Assembly (NCBI RefSeq): GCF_020889685.1
Contig: NZ_JACMYO010000030.1
Span: 1 to 57,570, forward strand
Direction: 5' to 3'
Origin: Bradyrhizobium oropedii
GTDB lineage: Bacteria; Pseudomonadota; Alphaproteobacteria; Rhizobiales; Xanthobacteraceae
DNA: 57,570 bases
Of this stretch, positions 17,262-26,479 are shown piece by piece; position 1 is the stretch's first letter; the number at the start of each line of letters is the position of its first letter. The notes beneath the pieces are model-generated. The model was not told where the DNA came from. It saw only the letters and a list, made by a program, of their open reading frames with translations, and did no database searches. The translations under genes were made by a program, and so were the position numbers.

Positions 17262-18476
17262 CTACGCCGCCGCGCGCGGATTGTACGCGTACATGAAGTC
17301 CATGCCCTTCGACGACACCGGCAGGATCAGCTTCAGCATGTGATCGCGAAGCCAGGCGCCGGTGGGGCTGAACTCGCGCTTGCTGTTGCCGTTGCGGCGG
17401 GCGATCGCCACGATCTTCTCGGCGCGCGGGCGCCGCTCGTGCTCGAAGGCCTGGAACGTCATGCCCAGCTCCTGGCCGTCGCGCATCAGCGTGCCGAGCC
17501 GCAGGGCGTCCTCGAGCGCGAGCGACGCGCCCTGACCGGCATGCGGGCTGGTGGCGTGCGCGGCGTCGCCGATCAAGAGCGTGCGCTTGCGCGACCAGGT
17601 CGGCAGCGTCGCAACGTCGAGCGTGTCGGTCACCACGATGTCCTCTGCGGCCGCGATGATATCGGGGATCGGCGCATGCCAGCCGGCGTGGAAATCGCGC
17701 AGATGCTGCCTGATCGCGCCCTGGCTCTGCAACCGGTAGGCGGCCGCGGTCATGCCGTGCGAAGGCTGCGTGCTCCACCACATCGCGCCCGTCTCCGGAT
17801 CGGGGCTGCACATCCCGTAACCGAAGAAGCCGCTCTGCCCGAACGTCGTTTCGATCTTTTGGCCGATCCGCAGGTGCTCGATCACGGCGCGCGGCACGAA
17901 GCCGCCGAAGCCGATCAGCCCGGTATCGAACGGCGTCGGGCCGTCCGGGATCACGTGCCGCCGCACCGCCGAATGCACGCCGTCGGCGCCGATCACGAAA
18001 TCGCCCTCGGCGGTGGTGCCGTCGTTGAAATAGGCGATGACGGGCTGGTCGCCGCGGTCCTCGATCCTGACCAGCTTCTTATCGAAGAACACCGAGACGT
18101 TTGAGGCCCAGGCCTTGTCGATCAGCGTCTCGTTGAGGGTTGCGCGGCACATGTTCACCGCGGGCTGGCCGAAGCGCTGCTGCATGTTCTGATTGAGCGA
18201 GCCGAGCTTCTTGCCGTTCTGCGAATAGAAGTCGAAGGACTCCGCGATCGAGCCGTTGCGGATCAGTTCGTCGGCAAGGCCGAGCTCTGCCAGCACATGC
18301 ATGCCGTTGGGCGCGATCTGCAGGCCGCCGCCGATCCCGGTGGAGTAGGGCCAGGCCTCATAGAGCTCGGCCTCGATGCCGGCGCGGGTCAGGAACATCG
18401 CGGTCACCGGACCGGCGATCCCGGCCCCGATGATGAGTGCCTTGCGGGGACGTCTGGTCATCATGTCTTGCTCCAT
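17262..18476 (-). CDS. FAD-dependent monooxygenase (UbiH/salicylate-hydroxylase-like)
   Basis: 404 residues from the ATG at 18476; a second ATG four codons further has the better-spaced GGAG and may be the real start. Class A flavoprotein hydroxylase pattern: KALIIGAGIAGPVTAMFL for FAD binding, the DG motif in VIGADGVHSAVRR, and TLLIGDAAHATSPHAGQGAS for the ribityl site. These enzymes hydroxylate aromatic or related substrates with NAD(P)H and oxygen. It diverges from a MarR regulator across a perfect operator-like palindrome, suggesting induction by its substrate. Confidence 0.88.
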   Translation of the reverse strand: MEQDMMTRRPRKALIIGAGIAGPVTAMFLTRAGIEAELYEAWPYSTGIGGGLQIAPNGMHVLAELGLADELIRNGSIAESFDFYSQNGKKLGSLNQNMQQRFGQPAVNMCRATLNETLIDKAWASNVSVFFDKKLVRIEDRGDQPVIAYFNDGTTAEGDFVIGADGVHSAVRRHVIPDGPTPFDTGLIGFGGFVPRAVIEHLRIGQKIETTFGQSGFFGYGMCSPDPETGAMWWSTQPSHGMTAAAYRLQSQGAIRQHLRDFHAGWHAPIPDIIAAAEDIVVTDTLDVATLPTWSRKRTLLIGDAAHATSPHAGQGASLALEDALRLGTLMRDGQELGMTFQAFEHERRPRAEKIVAIARRNGNSKREFSPTGAWLRDHMLKLILPVSSKGMDFMYAYNPRAAA

Positions 18477-18511
18477 GCATCCTTGTCGGCTAGGAAGGGT
18501 TAGCGGCTAAT

Positions 18512-18530
18512 TATCTTAGTTGCTAAGATA
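18512..18530. promoter_or_regulatory. Operator-like palindrome between monooxygenase and MarR genes
   Basis: TATCTTAG-TTG-CTAAGATA: eight paired bases per arm, 19 bp in all. It sits 36 bp from the monooxygenase start and 28 bp from the MarR start, so one bound dimer could block both promoters. The flank holds related half-sites (GGCTAATTATC before it, TTATCTTCTGAGG after it). Confidence 0.75.
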
Positions 18531-18557
18531 TTTATCTTCTGAGGTAAGAGGTCGCAC

Positions 18558-19082
18558 TTGTCAAGCGCCAAATCGCGCGATGCGCTGATGCAGGAACTCG
18601 AGGAGGCCATGCGGCGATCCTCGGCGCAGGGCGTGATGTATGGCCAAGCCGTTGCAAACATGGCCGGAATTTCCAATTCCGACATGGAGTGCATGGACAT
18701 CCTCCACCTTGAAGGCCGCGTCACCGCAGGAAGGCTCGCCGAAGTCACCGGGCTGACCACCGGTGCGATCACCGGCGTGGTCGATCGCCTGGAGAAGGCC
18801 GGCTACGTGCGACGCGAGCGGGACGAGAGTGATCGCCGCAAGGTCTTCATCTCGGTGGTGGAGGAAAAGGCGATGGAAATCGGCAAGTTCTACGTGCCGA
18901 TGCAGGAGGCGATGCTCAAGCTCTGGAGCAGCTACACCGACGACGAGCTGCGCCTGCTGCTGCGCTTCGCCAATGACGGCTACAAGGGCGTCTTGCAGGC
19001 GACCGAAGCATTGAAGGCGGTGATCGAGATGCCGCCGGAACAGCGCGCCGATCTCAAGATGCCGCCGAAGTCTCGTCGATGA
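18558..19082 (+). CDS. MarR family transcriptional regulator
   Basis: 174 residues with a TTG start at 18558 and TAAGAGG upstream. The MarR core is clear: MAGISNSDMECMDILHLEG, the recognition helix region VTAGRLAEVTGLTTGAITGVVDRL, and the wing RRERDESDRRKVFISVV. It likely represses the divergent monooxygenase through the palindrome between them. Its last 29 bp overlap the end of the convergent ligase gene. Confidence 0.88.
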   Translation: MSSAKSRDALMQELEEAMRRSSAQGVMYGQAVANMAGISNSDMECMDILHLEGRVTAGRLAEVTGLTTGAITGVVDRLEKAGYVRRERDESDRRKVFISVVEEKAMEIGKFYVPMQEAMLKLWSSYTDDELRLLLRFANDGYKGVLQATEALKAVIEMPPEQRADLKMPPKSRR

Positions 19083-20322
19083 TTTCGGTCGATCTCGCGC
19101 GGTAGTGCTCGGCCGCCGCGTACATGCCCCACATCGTGCCCAGCATCATCCAGAAATGCCGCCAATGGTCGGTGTCGATGATGAAGCTCTCGCCGACGAA
19201 GCCGAGGAATGCCGAGAACACCGCGAGATATCCGCGCTGCCACGGCACCCGCGTGTACACGTAGCGGAAGCCGATGATCCCGGTGACGAACACCAGCGCC
19301 GGATAGCAGACTCCCGAGATCCAGCCGCCCGACATGAACGCATTGAGATAGGAGTTGTGGGTGTCCTCGGGGAAGTAGGTGTGGAATTGCAGCGGCCCGA
19401 TGCCGAACGGCAATTCCAGCGCCATCTGGGCGCCGAGGATATGGCGGCCGAACCGGCCGAAGCGGCCTTCGTCATAGCTCTGGTCGAAGCTTGCGCGCTG
19501 CTTGAACATGTCGGCGACCGAGCCGATCGAGAGCAGCACCGCAATCAGCGCAACAGCCAGGACCGCCGCGATCAGCGTCATCACGATGATGCGCGAGCGC
19601 TGCGCCTGCGAGCGGCTGGTGAACACCATCAGCGCCAGCATGAAGGCTGCGGTGATCAAGAGGCCACCCCAGGCGGCGCGGGAGAACGACAGCAGGATCG
19701 CAAGCGAGATGATGCCGAAGGCGATGGCGTTGCGAAACGCCTTGCCGAAGCGGTCGGAGACGACGCTCTGTAGCGTGAACAGCGCCGGCAGGATCAGGAA
19801 CGCGCCGAGCACGTTGGGATCCTTGAAAGTGCCGCGCGCGCGATCATACAGCGTCAGCAGATCGTACCCGCCGGGCACCAGGTGGAAATAGCCGGCGATG
19901 CCCGCGAGCGAAGCGATCATCGCGCCGACGATCAGGCCGCGGCGCAGCATGTCGAGGCGGGCTTCGGTGTCCTCCGACATCACCATGGCGAAGAAGATGA
20001 CGGTGACGGCCATGTACCAGGAGGTGAGGACCCAGTTCACCACCTCCGGCTTGTCGAGGAACGGCACCGCGCCGATGCTGTAGCCGACATTGAGCACGAT
20101 CAGCGTGAACAGCAGCGGCATGAACACCAGCTGCATGCGCAGGCCCGTGGCGAAGAACAGCACGCAGGCGGTCAGCGTGACGAGTTCATACGGGCTCGGT
20201 TCGATGAATACGATGGCCATCGACGCGCCGGCCAGCCACACCAGCGCCCGCTGCAACGCCAGCACGCCTGACGGCGCCGATGGCAGCGATTGGGACGTCC
20301 CGGCTGTCGCCGCATAGGCCAT
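19054..20322 (-). CDS. O-antigen ligase/polymerase-like membrane protein (Wzy/WaaL family)
   Basis: About 422 residues from the ATG at 20322. At least ten hydrophobic segments run through the protein, with a large loop near residues 250-320 that holds the conserved RFGRFGRHILGAQ and GIGPLQFHTYFPEDTHNSYL, the histidine-containing region typical of the O-antigen ligase family. The role is probably polymerisation or transfer of exopolysaccharide repeats at the periplasmic face. The downstream neighbours (priming transferase, glycosyltransferase, Wza, Wzc) support this. Its 3' end overlaps that of the convergent marR gene by 29 bp. Confidence 0.87.
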   Translation of the reverse strand: MAYAATAGTSQSLPSAPSGVLALQRALVWLAGASMAIVFIEPSPYELVTLTACVLFFATGLRMQLVFMPLLFTLIVLNVGYSIGAVPFLDKPEVVNWVLTSWYMAVTVIFFAMVMSEDTEARLDMLRRGLIVGAMIASLAGIAGYFHLVPGGYDLLTLYDRARGTFKDPNVLGAFLILPALFTLQSVVSDRFGKAFRNAIAFGIISLAILLSFSRAAWGGLLITAAFMLALMVFTSRSQAQRSRIIVMTLIAAVLAVALIAVLLSIGSVADMFKQRASFDQSYDEGRFGRFGRHILGAQMALELPFGIGPLQFHTYFPEDTHNSYLNAFMSGGWISGVCYPALVFVTGIIGFRYVYTRVPWQRGYLAVFSAFLGFVGESFIIDTDHWRHFWMMLGTMWGMYAAAEHYRARSTEIIDETSAAS

Positions 20323-20362
20323 CGGATACTCACGCAACGCGGTACAAAACACTCGATTGCTT

Positions 20363-20447
20363 CGTCATTGCGAGGAGCGAAGCGACGAAGCAATCCACCT
20401 ATCCCCGAGCCGCAGCATGGATTGCATCGCTGCGCTCGCAATGACGG
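20363..20447. repeat. REP-like element (CGTCATTGCGAGG family), copy 1
   Basis: Begins CGTCATTGCGAGGAGCGAAG and ends CGCTCGCAATGACGG, with inner arms AGCAATCCA and TGGATTGCA. Two near-identical copies lie at 39871-39953 and 54408-54493. It separates the ligase gene from the priming transferase gene. Confidence 0.85.
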
Positions 20448-20463
20448 CAGTTGGTCTCAGATC

Positions 20464-22005
20464 TCAGTACGCGTTCTCGTTCTTTGTAATCAGCGAGAAC
20501 GGGGTCTTGAGCAGAATGTAGAGGTCGAACAGCACCGACCAGTTCTCGATGTAATGGAGGTCGTATTCGACGCGCTTCTGGATCTTCTCGTCAGTGTCGA
20601 CCTCGCCGCGCCAGCCGTTGATCTGCGCCCAGCCGGTGATCCCTGGCTTGACGCGGTGGCGCGCAAAGTAACCGTCGACGGCCTCGTCGAACAGGCGGTT
20701 CTCCAGCTTGCTCTGCACGGCGTGCGGGCGCGGGCCGACCAGCGAGAGATTGCCCTTCAGCACGACGTTGAACAGCTGCGGCAATTCGTCGAGCGAGGTC
20801 TTGCGGATGAAGCGGCCGACGCGGGTGACGCGCGGATCGTTCTTGGTCACCACCTTGGAGGCGGTGGGATCGGCCTGGTGGTGGTAGAGCGAGCGGAATT
20901 TGTAGACGTCGATGCGCTCATTGTTGAAGCCGAAGCGCTTCTGTCGGAACAGCACCGGGCCGGGGCTGTCGAGCTTCACCGCGAGCGCCACCAGTCCCAA
21001 GACCGGCAGCGCCGCAAGCAAGGCCAGGCCGCCGACGACGCGGTCGAACAGCCATTTCAGCACCAGATCCCAGTCGGTGATCGGCGCCTCGAAGACATCA
21101 AGCGTCGGCACCTTGCCGACATAGGAATAGGAGCGGGGGCGGAAGCGCAGCTTGTTGGTATGGGCCGACAGGCGGATGTCGACCGGCAGCACCCAGAGCT
21201 TCTTCAGCATCTCCAGGATGCGGGTCTCCGCCGAGATCGGCAGCGCGAACAGCACGAGGTCGACGCGGGTGCGGCGGGCGAACTCGACGATGTCGTCGAC
21301 CTTGCCGAGCTTGGGCGAGCCCGCGCAGGTATCCATGGCACGGCCGTCATTGCGGTCGTCGAACACGCCGAGCATGTGGATGTCGGAATCATCGTCGGCG
21401 TTCAACGCCTCGATCAGCTTCTCGCCGTTCTGGTCGGCGCCGACGATGATGGTGCGGCGATCGAGCCGGCCGTCATGCGCCCAGGCGCGTACCATCGAGC
21501 GCAGCGCCAGCCGTTCGGCGATCAAGACCGCAAGGCCGACGCAGAAGAACGACGACAGCCAGACCCGCGAGACCTCTCCGCCGAGCTTGACCAGGAAGGA
21601 GACCCCGATGAACAGCAGGAACACGAAGGCCCACGACGAGATCATCCGCGGCATCTGGCGGAGCTGGCCGCGGAATATCTGCACCTGGTAGATGTCGGCC
21701 GCCTGGAAGCAGACCACGGCCGCAGCCGACATGCCGAGGATCGACGCGATGTATCCCCAATGGATGTCGCCGGCGAGCGGCCTGACATAGGCGAAATAGA
21801 GCCCGACGCCGACCAGGCTGAGCAGCACGAAATCGGCGAGGCGAACCACGCCGGCGATCACGACCGGCGAGTAGGCGCCGCGAACTTTTTGATTGGTAAC
21901 GGCGAGCGCGGCCGGCGACAGGCGGCGGCGGCGTTCGACCTGCGGCCGAGCGGCCGTCGCAGACGCAGCGGCATCCAGCATCGAGCGTGCGTTAAACGGT
22001 TCCAC
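20464..22005 (-). CDS. Undecaprenyl-phosphate sugar phosphotransferase (priming enzyme)
   Basis: About 513 residues from a GTG at 22005. The N-terminal half has four or five membrane segments and a CoA-binding-like middle part ([19 protein letters not shown]). The C-terminal bacterial sugar transferase domain is well conserved: [45 protein letters not shown], and [17 protein letters not shown]. It adds the first sugar-1-phosphate to undecaprenyl phosphate, starting exopolysaccharide repeat synthesis. The WcaJ/ExoY-like domain makes glucose or galactose likely. Confidence 0.92.
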   Translation of the reverse strand: MEPFNARSMLDAAASATAARPQVERRRRLSPAALAVTNQKVRGAYSPVVIAGVVRLADFVLLSLVGVGLYFAYVRPLAGDIHWGYIASILGMSAAAVVCFQAADIYQVQIFRGQLRQMPRMISSWAFVFLLFIGVSFLVKLGGEVSRVWLSSFFCVGLAVLIAERLALRSMVRAWAHDGRLDRRTIIVGADQNGEKLIEALNADDDSDIHMLGVFDDRNDGRAMDTCAGSPKLGKVDDIVEFARRTRVDLVLFALPISAETRILEMLKKLWVLPVDIRLSAHTNKLRFRPRSYSYVGKVPTLDVFEAPITDWDLVLKWLFDRVVGGLALLAALPVLGLVALAVKLDSPGPVLFRQKRFGFNNERIDVYKFRSLYHHQADPTASKVVTKNDPRVTRVGRFIRKTSLDELPQLFNVVLKGNLSLVGPRPHAVQSKLENRLFDEAVDGYFARHRVKPGITGWAQINGWRGEVDTDEKIQKRVEYDLHYIENWSVLFDLYILLKTPFSLITKNENAY

Positions 22006-22120
22006 GAGTCCACGTCCATTCCTGCGCTTGCAGATGGGCATCCGCGCGCAGCAGCGAAATTCCCCGGGACGTGACTTAAGGGGACAAATCGGAAGAAACG
22101 GTTACGTGCGCAAGAAATGG

Positions 22121-23260
22121 TTAACGTTTGGCAAATGCGTCGCGATAGCCGGCCAGCACGCCCTCGACCATTGCGTTCTGCGAGAAATGTTCGGAGATCC
22201 GCTCGCGCAGTCGTTCGGCGCGCGCCGCGGTCGCAGTGGGGTTGTCGAGCGCGGCCTTGATCGCATCGGCCATCGCGGCCGCATTGCTCGGCGCGAACAG
22301 GGCGTCGGTGTGGGTGTCGAAGATCTCCGGGATGCCGCCGACATTGGCGGCGATCATCGGAACACCGGCCGCTCCCGCCTCGATCACCACATAAGGCATC
22401 GAATCGCCGCGGGAGGGAACCACCAGCACGCTGCCCTTGGAGAAGCCGAAGCGCGCCTTGACGTGGCCGATGAAGCGGACGGCATCGCCGAGCGACAGCC
22501 GCTTCACCTGCTCCTTGAGGCGCTCGAATTCCTCGCCGTCGCCGCCGAGCGTCAGCGTCACCGGCTTGCCCTCGGCGCGCAGCTTGGCGACCGCGTCGAT
22601 CAGGAGGTCGGCGCCCTTGATGCGCCGGAACTCGCCGACATAGGCCACGTCGGAGGCGTCGTCGGCCTTGGGGACCGGTTCGAATTCTTCTGAGGTTACG
22701 CCGTTGAAGACGCAGCGCACGAGGCCGGCAGGCTTGCCCACGGTGCGCTGATAGGTGTCGCGGGCGAACGCGCTCTCAAACAGGAACAGGTCGGTGCTGT
22801 TCATCAGCGTGCGCTCGAGCTGGCTGTAGAAGCGGCCCTTCCAGGTGTCGAGCGGGTAGTGCAGCGAGCCGCCATGCGGCGTGTAGACCCGGATCACCTT
22901 GTTGGACCGCCGCCGCAGCCGGACATAGGCGCCGGCCTTGGCGCCATGGCCGTGCACGACATCGGGCTTCAGCTTGCGGATCAGGCCGGCGATATGGGCC
23001 CAGACCATGAAGTCGGCGAAGCGCGGCTCGCGGCGTATGGCCACCCGGTGGACGCCGAGATTGAGGCGCGGTTCTATCTCGGCCAGCACCGCGTCGGCGC
23101 GGGTACCGCCGGTCAGGCTGTCGGCGACGATGCCGACATGGTGACCGCGCTCGATCTGGCCGTTGGCGACGTCGAGGATGTGACGAATGATGCCGCCGAC
23201 CGGGGCACGGACGACGTGCAGGATCCGAAGCGGTTGTTGCTGGTTTTGATCCTGCGCCAT
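22121..23260 (-). CDS. Glycosyltransferase family 1/4 protein
   Basis: 379 residues. GT-B fold: an N-terminal acceptor domain (LRILHVVRAPVGGIIRHILD, DVVHGHGAKAGAYVRL) and a C-terminal donor domain with VAYVGEFRRIKGADLLIDA, LTLGGDGEEFERL and the EX7E-type SRGDSMPYVVIEAGAAGVP. Adds a sugar to the lipid-linked exopolysaccharide repeat. The start is 3 bp from the stop of the Wza-like gene, so the two are co-transcribed. Confidence 0.9.
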   Translation of the reverse strand: MAQDQNQQQPLRILHVVRAPVGGIIRHILDVANGQIERGHHVGIVADSLTGGTRADAVLAEIEPRLNLGVHRVAIRREPRFADFMVWAHIAGLIRKLKPDVVHGHGAKAGAYVRLRRRSNKVIRVYTPHGGSLHYPLDTWKGRFYSQLERTLMNSTDLFLFESAFARDTYQRTVGKPAGLVRCVFNGVTSEEFEPVPKADDASDVAYVGEFRRIKGADLLIDAVAKLRAEGKPVTLTLGGDGEEFERLKEQVKRLSLGDAVRFIGHVKARFGFSKGSVLVVPSRGDSMPYVVIEAGAAGVPMIAANVGGIPEIFDTHTDALFAPSNAAAMADAIKAALDNPTATAARAERLRERISEHFSQNAMVEGVLAGYRDAFAKR

Positions 23261-23263
23261 CGA

Positions 23264-23887
23264 TCAGAACCAGCGTTCGCCGACGAACACGGTGTCGCCG
23301 GGTCCGATCGGCGTGCCCAGGGGAGCGACGAAGCGGCCCGCGCCCGATGCATCGGTGTGGGTGAGGGTGACCTCGTCGCGCCGGGCGCGCGGCGAGAAGC
23401 CGCCGGCGATTGCCACCGCGCTCTCGACCGTCATGTTGGGCACGTAGGGATATTGGCCGGGCGCTGCGACTTCGCCGAGGATGAAGAACGGCCGATAGGA
23501 CTCGATCTCGACCGCGACCGACGGCTCACGGATGAAGCCGTTGCGCAGTCGCGCGGTGATCTCGGCAGCGAGCCCGGCCGGCGTCCGGCCGCGCGCCGGC
23601 ACCGAGCCGATCAGCGGCATGGTGATCGCGCCGGCGGCGTCGATCGCATAGGAGTTGGTCAGCCCTTCCTGACCGTAGACCACGACGCGAAGCTTGTCGC
23701 CGGGCCCGAGATTGTAGGCCGCGCGCGGCGCAGGTTCGGCATAGGCCACGGGCGCAGCAAAGGAGGGCTGCCCATAGGCCATCGAATCGAGGACCGGGTC
23801 GCCGGCGACCGGCGACGTCCGTCCCATGCAGCCCGACAGCGCGAGCGCAGCAATCAGACAAACAAGGGGAGCGCGCAGATCGCGCAT
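23264..23887 (-). CDS. Polysaccharide biosynthesis/export lipoprotein (Wza-like)
   Basis: About 207 residues from the ATG at 23887; another in-frame ATG lies 15 codons upstream. The signal peptide ends in the lipobox LSGC, so this is a lipoprotein. The Poly_export domain is seen in YNLGPGDKLRVVVYGQEGLTN and AGAITMPLIGSVPARG, followed by a SLBB-type part (FFILGEVAAPGQYPYVPNM). At this length it is the short form, about half the size of E. coli Wza, lacking the C-terminal helix that spans the outer membrane. It diverges from the Wzc-like gene. Confidence 0.9.
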   Translation of the reverse strand: MRDLRAPLVCLIAALALSGCMGRTSPVAGDPVLDSMAYGQPSFAAPVAYAEPAPRAAYNLGPGDKLRVVVYGQEGLTNSYAIDAAGAITMPLIGSVPARGRTPAGLAAEITARLRNGFIREPSVAVEIESYRPFFILGEVAAPGQYPYVPNMTVESAVAIAGGFSPRARRDEVTLTHTDASGAGRFVAPLGTPIGPGDTVFVGERWF

Positions 23888-24064
23888 GTGAAGAATCCCG
23901 CGAAAATACTGGCCCCGATTAACGGCGCTCATGGTTAACAAAGGGTGACGGGTCGGGTGGTGGCGGCCATGTCCGTCAACCCCGCCGATTAACCCAGCAG
24001 CAACCTTAATGGACTGTAATCGCCCGCATTGAGGTGGAATCGCGGCGTCCGCGGGAGTTCGGTT

Positions 24065-26401
24065 ATGCGTTTTGCATTTTGGCGTAGAGGCGAGGAAAAG
24101 GTCGTCGCGCAACGGGCGTTGCCGAAGTCTGCGCCCGCTGCCGACGAGGCTGTTGCCAAGCCGGCTTCGCCGAGACCGGTTTCCGACAAGCCCGCGCGTC
24201 CAGCCGAGGCGGCTGATCTTGATTTGCATGTGCTCGGCCGCGCGTTGGCGCGCAAACGCGGCTGGATCATCGTTCCGACCGTACTGGTGTTCGCGTTGTC
24301 GCTTGCTGCGGTCAATGTCGTGACGCCGCGCTACAAGTCGGAAGCGCGCATCCTGATCGACAATCGCGAAAACGCCTTCCTGCGCCCGAATGGCGAGCGC
24401 GACCTGGAGCGCACCTCGCTCGACGCCGAGGCCGTGACGAGCCAGGTGCAGCTTTTGCTGTCGCGCGATCTCGCTCGCGACATCATCAAGAAGAACAAGC
24501 TCGCCGAGCGTCCGGAGTTCGATCCGGTGTTGCGTGGCTTCTCCCCGCTGAAGTCGCTGCTGGCGCTGTTCGGCATCGGCCGCGATCCGTTCAGCCTGAC
24601 GCCGGAAGAGCGGGTGCTGGATTCTTATTACGAGCGCTTCCAGGCCTTCGCGGTCGACAAGTCGCGCGTCATGGTGATCGAATTCCAGTCCGAGGATCCC
24701 GAGCTTGCGGCGCGCGTCGCCAACTCGATTGCCGACGGCTATCTGGTGTTGCAGCAGGGGGCGCGGCAGGATCAGGCCAAATCCGCCAGCGCCTGGCTGC
24801 TCGGCGAGATCGACAAGCTGCGCGGCAAGGTCGCGGACGCCGATTCGCGGGTCGAGGAGTTCCGCTCGAAGTCGAGCCTGTTCGTCGGCACCAACAACAT
24901 CCCGCTGTCGAACCAGCAGATGGGCGAGCTGAACACCCAGCTCAACAACGCCCGCGCGCTGAAGGCGGACGCCGAGACCAAGGCGCGGCTGATCCGCGAG
25001 ATGCTTCAGGGCGGCAAGTCGATCGAGGCCTCGGAAGTGCTCAATTCCGAGCTGATCCGCCGGCTCGCCGAACAGCGCGGCACGCTGCGTGCGCAGCTTG
25101 CCGAGCAGTCGTCGACCTTGCTCGACAACCATCCGCGCATCAAGGAATTGAAGGCGCAGATTTCCGACCTCGACCGGCAATTGCGCGAGGAGGCCGGCAA
25201 GATTTCACGCTCGCTGGACAACGATGCCCGCGTCGCCGACGGCCGCGTCCAGGCGCTGCAGGCGAGCCTCGACCAGTCGAAGAAGCAGGCATCGTCGAGC
25301 AACAGCCAGGACGTGCAGCTGCGCGGATTCGAGCGTGAAGCCAAGGCGCAGCGCGATCTGTTGGAAGCCTATCTCGCCAAGTATCGCGAGGCGACCGCAC
25401 GCGAGAACATCGAGGCCGCGCCGACCGACGGCCGCATCATCTCGCGCGCCACGGTCTCGAACACGCCGGCCTATCCGAAGAAGCTGCCGATCGTGCTGAT
25501 CGCCACGCTGGCAACGCTGTTGCTGTCAGCCGGCATCGTCATCACCGGCGAGTTGCTCCGGATCTCCGCGCCCGGTGCGGTTGGCCGTGCCTTCGCGCCG
25601 GCGGCTGCCGTGATCCGGCGCCGCGAGCCGGTCATGGAGGCCGCAACGGTGGACGAGCCGGCGCCGGCGCTGCCGCCTGAACCCGCGCTCGCATCGCCGG
25701 TTGCAGCCAGGCGGGCACCGGAGCCTGAACTGCCGCTGGAGCCTGCAATTGTGCATGAACCTGCCGTCAGCGAGCCGCAGCCCGCGCCGGCCCAGACTGT
25801 CGACGAGATCGGTGAACTCGCCGAGCGGCTCGTCGCTGAGGGGCCCGCCGCCCATAAGGTCACAGTGCTCGGCCCGGCCGCCGGTGAGAGCGTCACGACG
25901 ACCGCGCTGACGCTGGCCCGCCTGATGGCGCGCCAGGCCAAGGTCGTGGTGGTCGATCTCGTCGCGTCCTCGCCGGTGTTGGCGGCGGCCACCGTCGATT
26001 CCGCAGCGCCCGGCCTTGCCGAGCTGATGCAGGGCGAGGCGACGTTCGCGCAGATCATCACCAAGGATCGGCAGTCGCGTGTCCAGATCGTCAGTGCCGG
26101 TCGTCCGGGCTTCGATCGCAGCCATCTGCAATCGCCGCGGCTGGTGCTTGCGATCGACGCGCTGCTGCGGGTTTACGATCACGTTCTGCTCGATGCCGGT
26201 TCGGCGGTCGATCTGCCGGCCGAGTTGCTGACGGCAAAGGCGCAGGCCGTCGTTGTGCCCGACGCCGCCATGGCGCAGGATGCACGCCGCTCGATGGTCG
26301 ATCAGCTCAGGGCCGTCGGCTTCTCCGAGGTGACGATGCTGAGCAAGCCCTGCGCGCCGTCGGAAACGGTCGTGACGGGCCCGCGGGTGGTGGCGGCCTG
26401 A
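24065..26401 (+). CDS. Wzc-like exopolysaccharide chain-length protein with degenerate tyrosine-kinase domain
   Basis: 778 residues from the ATG at 24065. A Wzz domain begins near residue 50 (LDLHVLGRALARKRGWIIVP) with membrane segments at about 67-87 and 474-496 flanking a long coiled-coil periplasmic part. A proline/alanine/glutamate-rich linker (about 530-585) leads to a bacterial tyrosine-kinase-like domain. In place of the Walker A motif it reads GPAAGESVTTTALTLAR (about 602-618), without the lysine; the Walker A' aspartate (VVVVDL) and a B-like strand (HVLLDAGSA) remain. No tyrosine cluster is present at the C-terminus. It should still organise chain length and export, but autophosphorylation is doubtful. 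Confidence 0.9.
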   Translation: MRFAFWRRGEEKVVAQRALPKSAPAADEAVAKPASPRPVSDKPARPAEAADLDLHVLGRALARKRGWIIVPTVLVFALSLAAVNVVTPRYKSEARILIDNRENAFLRPNGERDLERTSLDAEAVTSQVQLLLSRDLARDIIKKNKLAERPEFDPVLRGFSPLKSLLALFGIGRDPFSLTPEERVLDSYYERFQAFAVDKSRVMVIEFQSEDPELAARVANSIADGYLVLQQGARQDQAKSASAWLLGEIDKLRGKVADADSRVEEFRSKSSLFVGTNNIPLSNQQMGELNTQLNNARALKADAETKARLIREMLQGGKSIEASEVLNSELIRRLAEQRGTLRAQLAEQSSTLLDNHPRIKELKAQISDLDRQLREEAGKISRSLDNDARVADGRVQALQASLDQSKKQASSSNSQDVQLRGFEREAKAQRDLLEAYLAKYREATARENIEAAPTDGRIISRATVSNTPAYPKKLPIVLIATLATLLLSAGIVITGELLRISAPGAVGRAFAPAAAVIRRREPVMEAATVDEPAPALPPEPALASPVAARRAPEPELPLEPAIVHEPAVSEPQPAPAQTVDEIGELAERLVAEGPAAHKVTVLGPAAGESVTTTALTLARLMARQAKVVVVDLVASSPVLAAATVDSAAPGLAELMQGEATFAQIITKDRQSRVQIVSAGRPGFDRSHLQSPRLVLAIDALLRVYDHVLLDAGSAVDLPAELLTAKAQAVVVPDAAMAQDARRSMVDQLRAVGFSEVTMLSKPCAPSETVVTGPRVVAA

Positions 26402-26479
26402 ACAAGACCTCCAAAGCGCGATGAGTCGTCATCGCGCTGCCCTTCGAAAATCGGCGTCACCCGTTTTCCAAATGGCGCT

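Noticed and set aside
20290..22074. A 594-codon plus-strand frame opposite the priming transferase
   Set aside because: Its translation is rich in His, Arg, Gln and Asp without any domain pattern, and it begins inside a repeat element; the minus-strand gene is well conserved.
23888..25180. N-terminal extension of the Wza-like gene back to 25180
   Set aside because: The extension is antisense to the Wzc-like gene; a signal peptide with lipobox at 23887 marks the true start.
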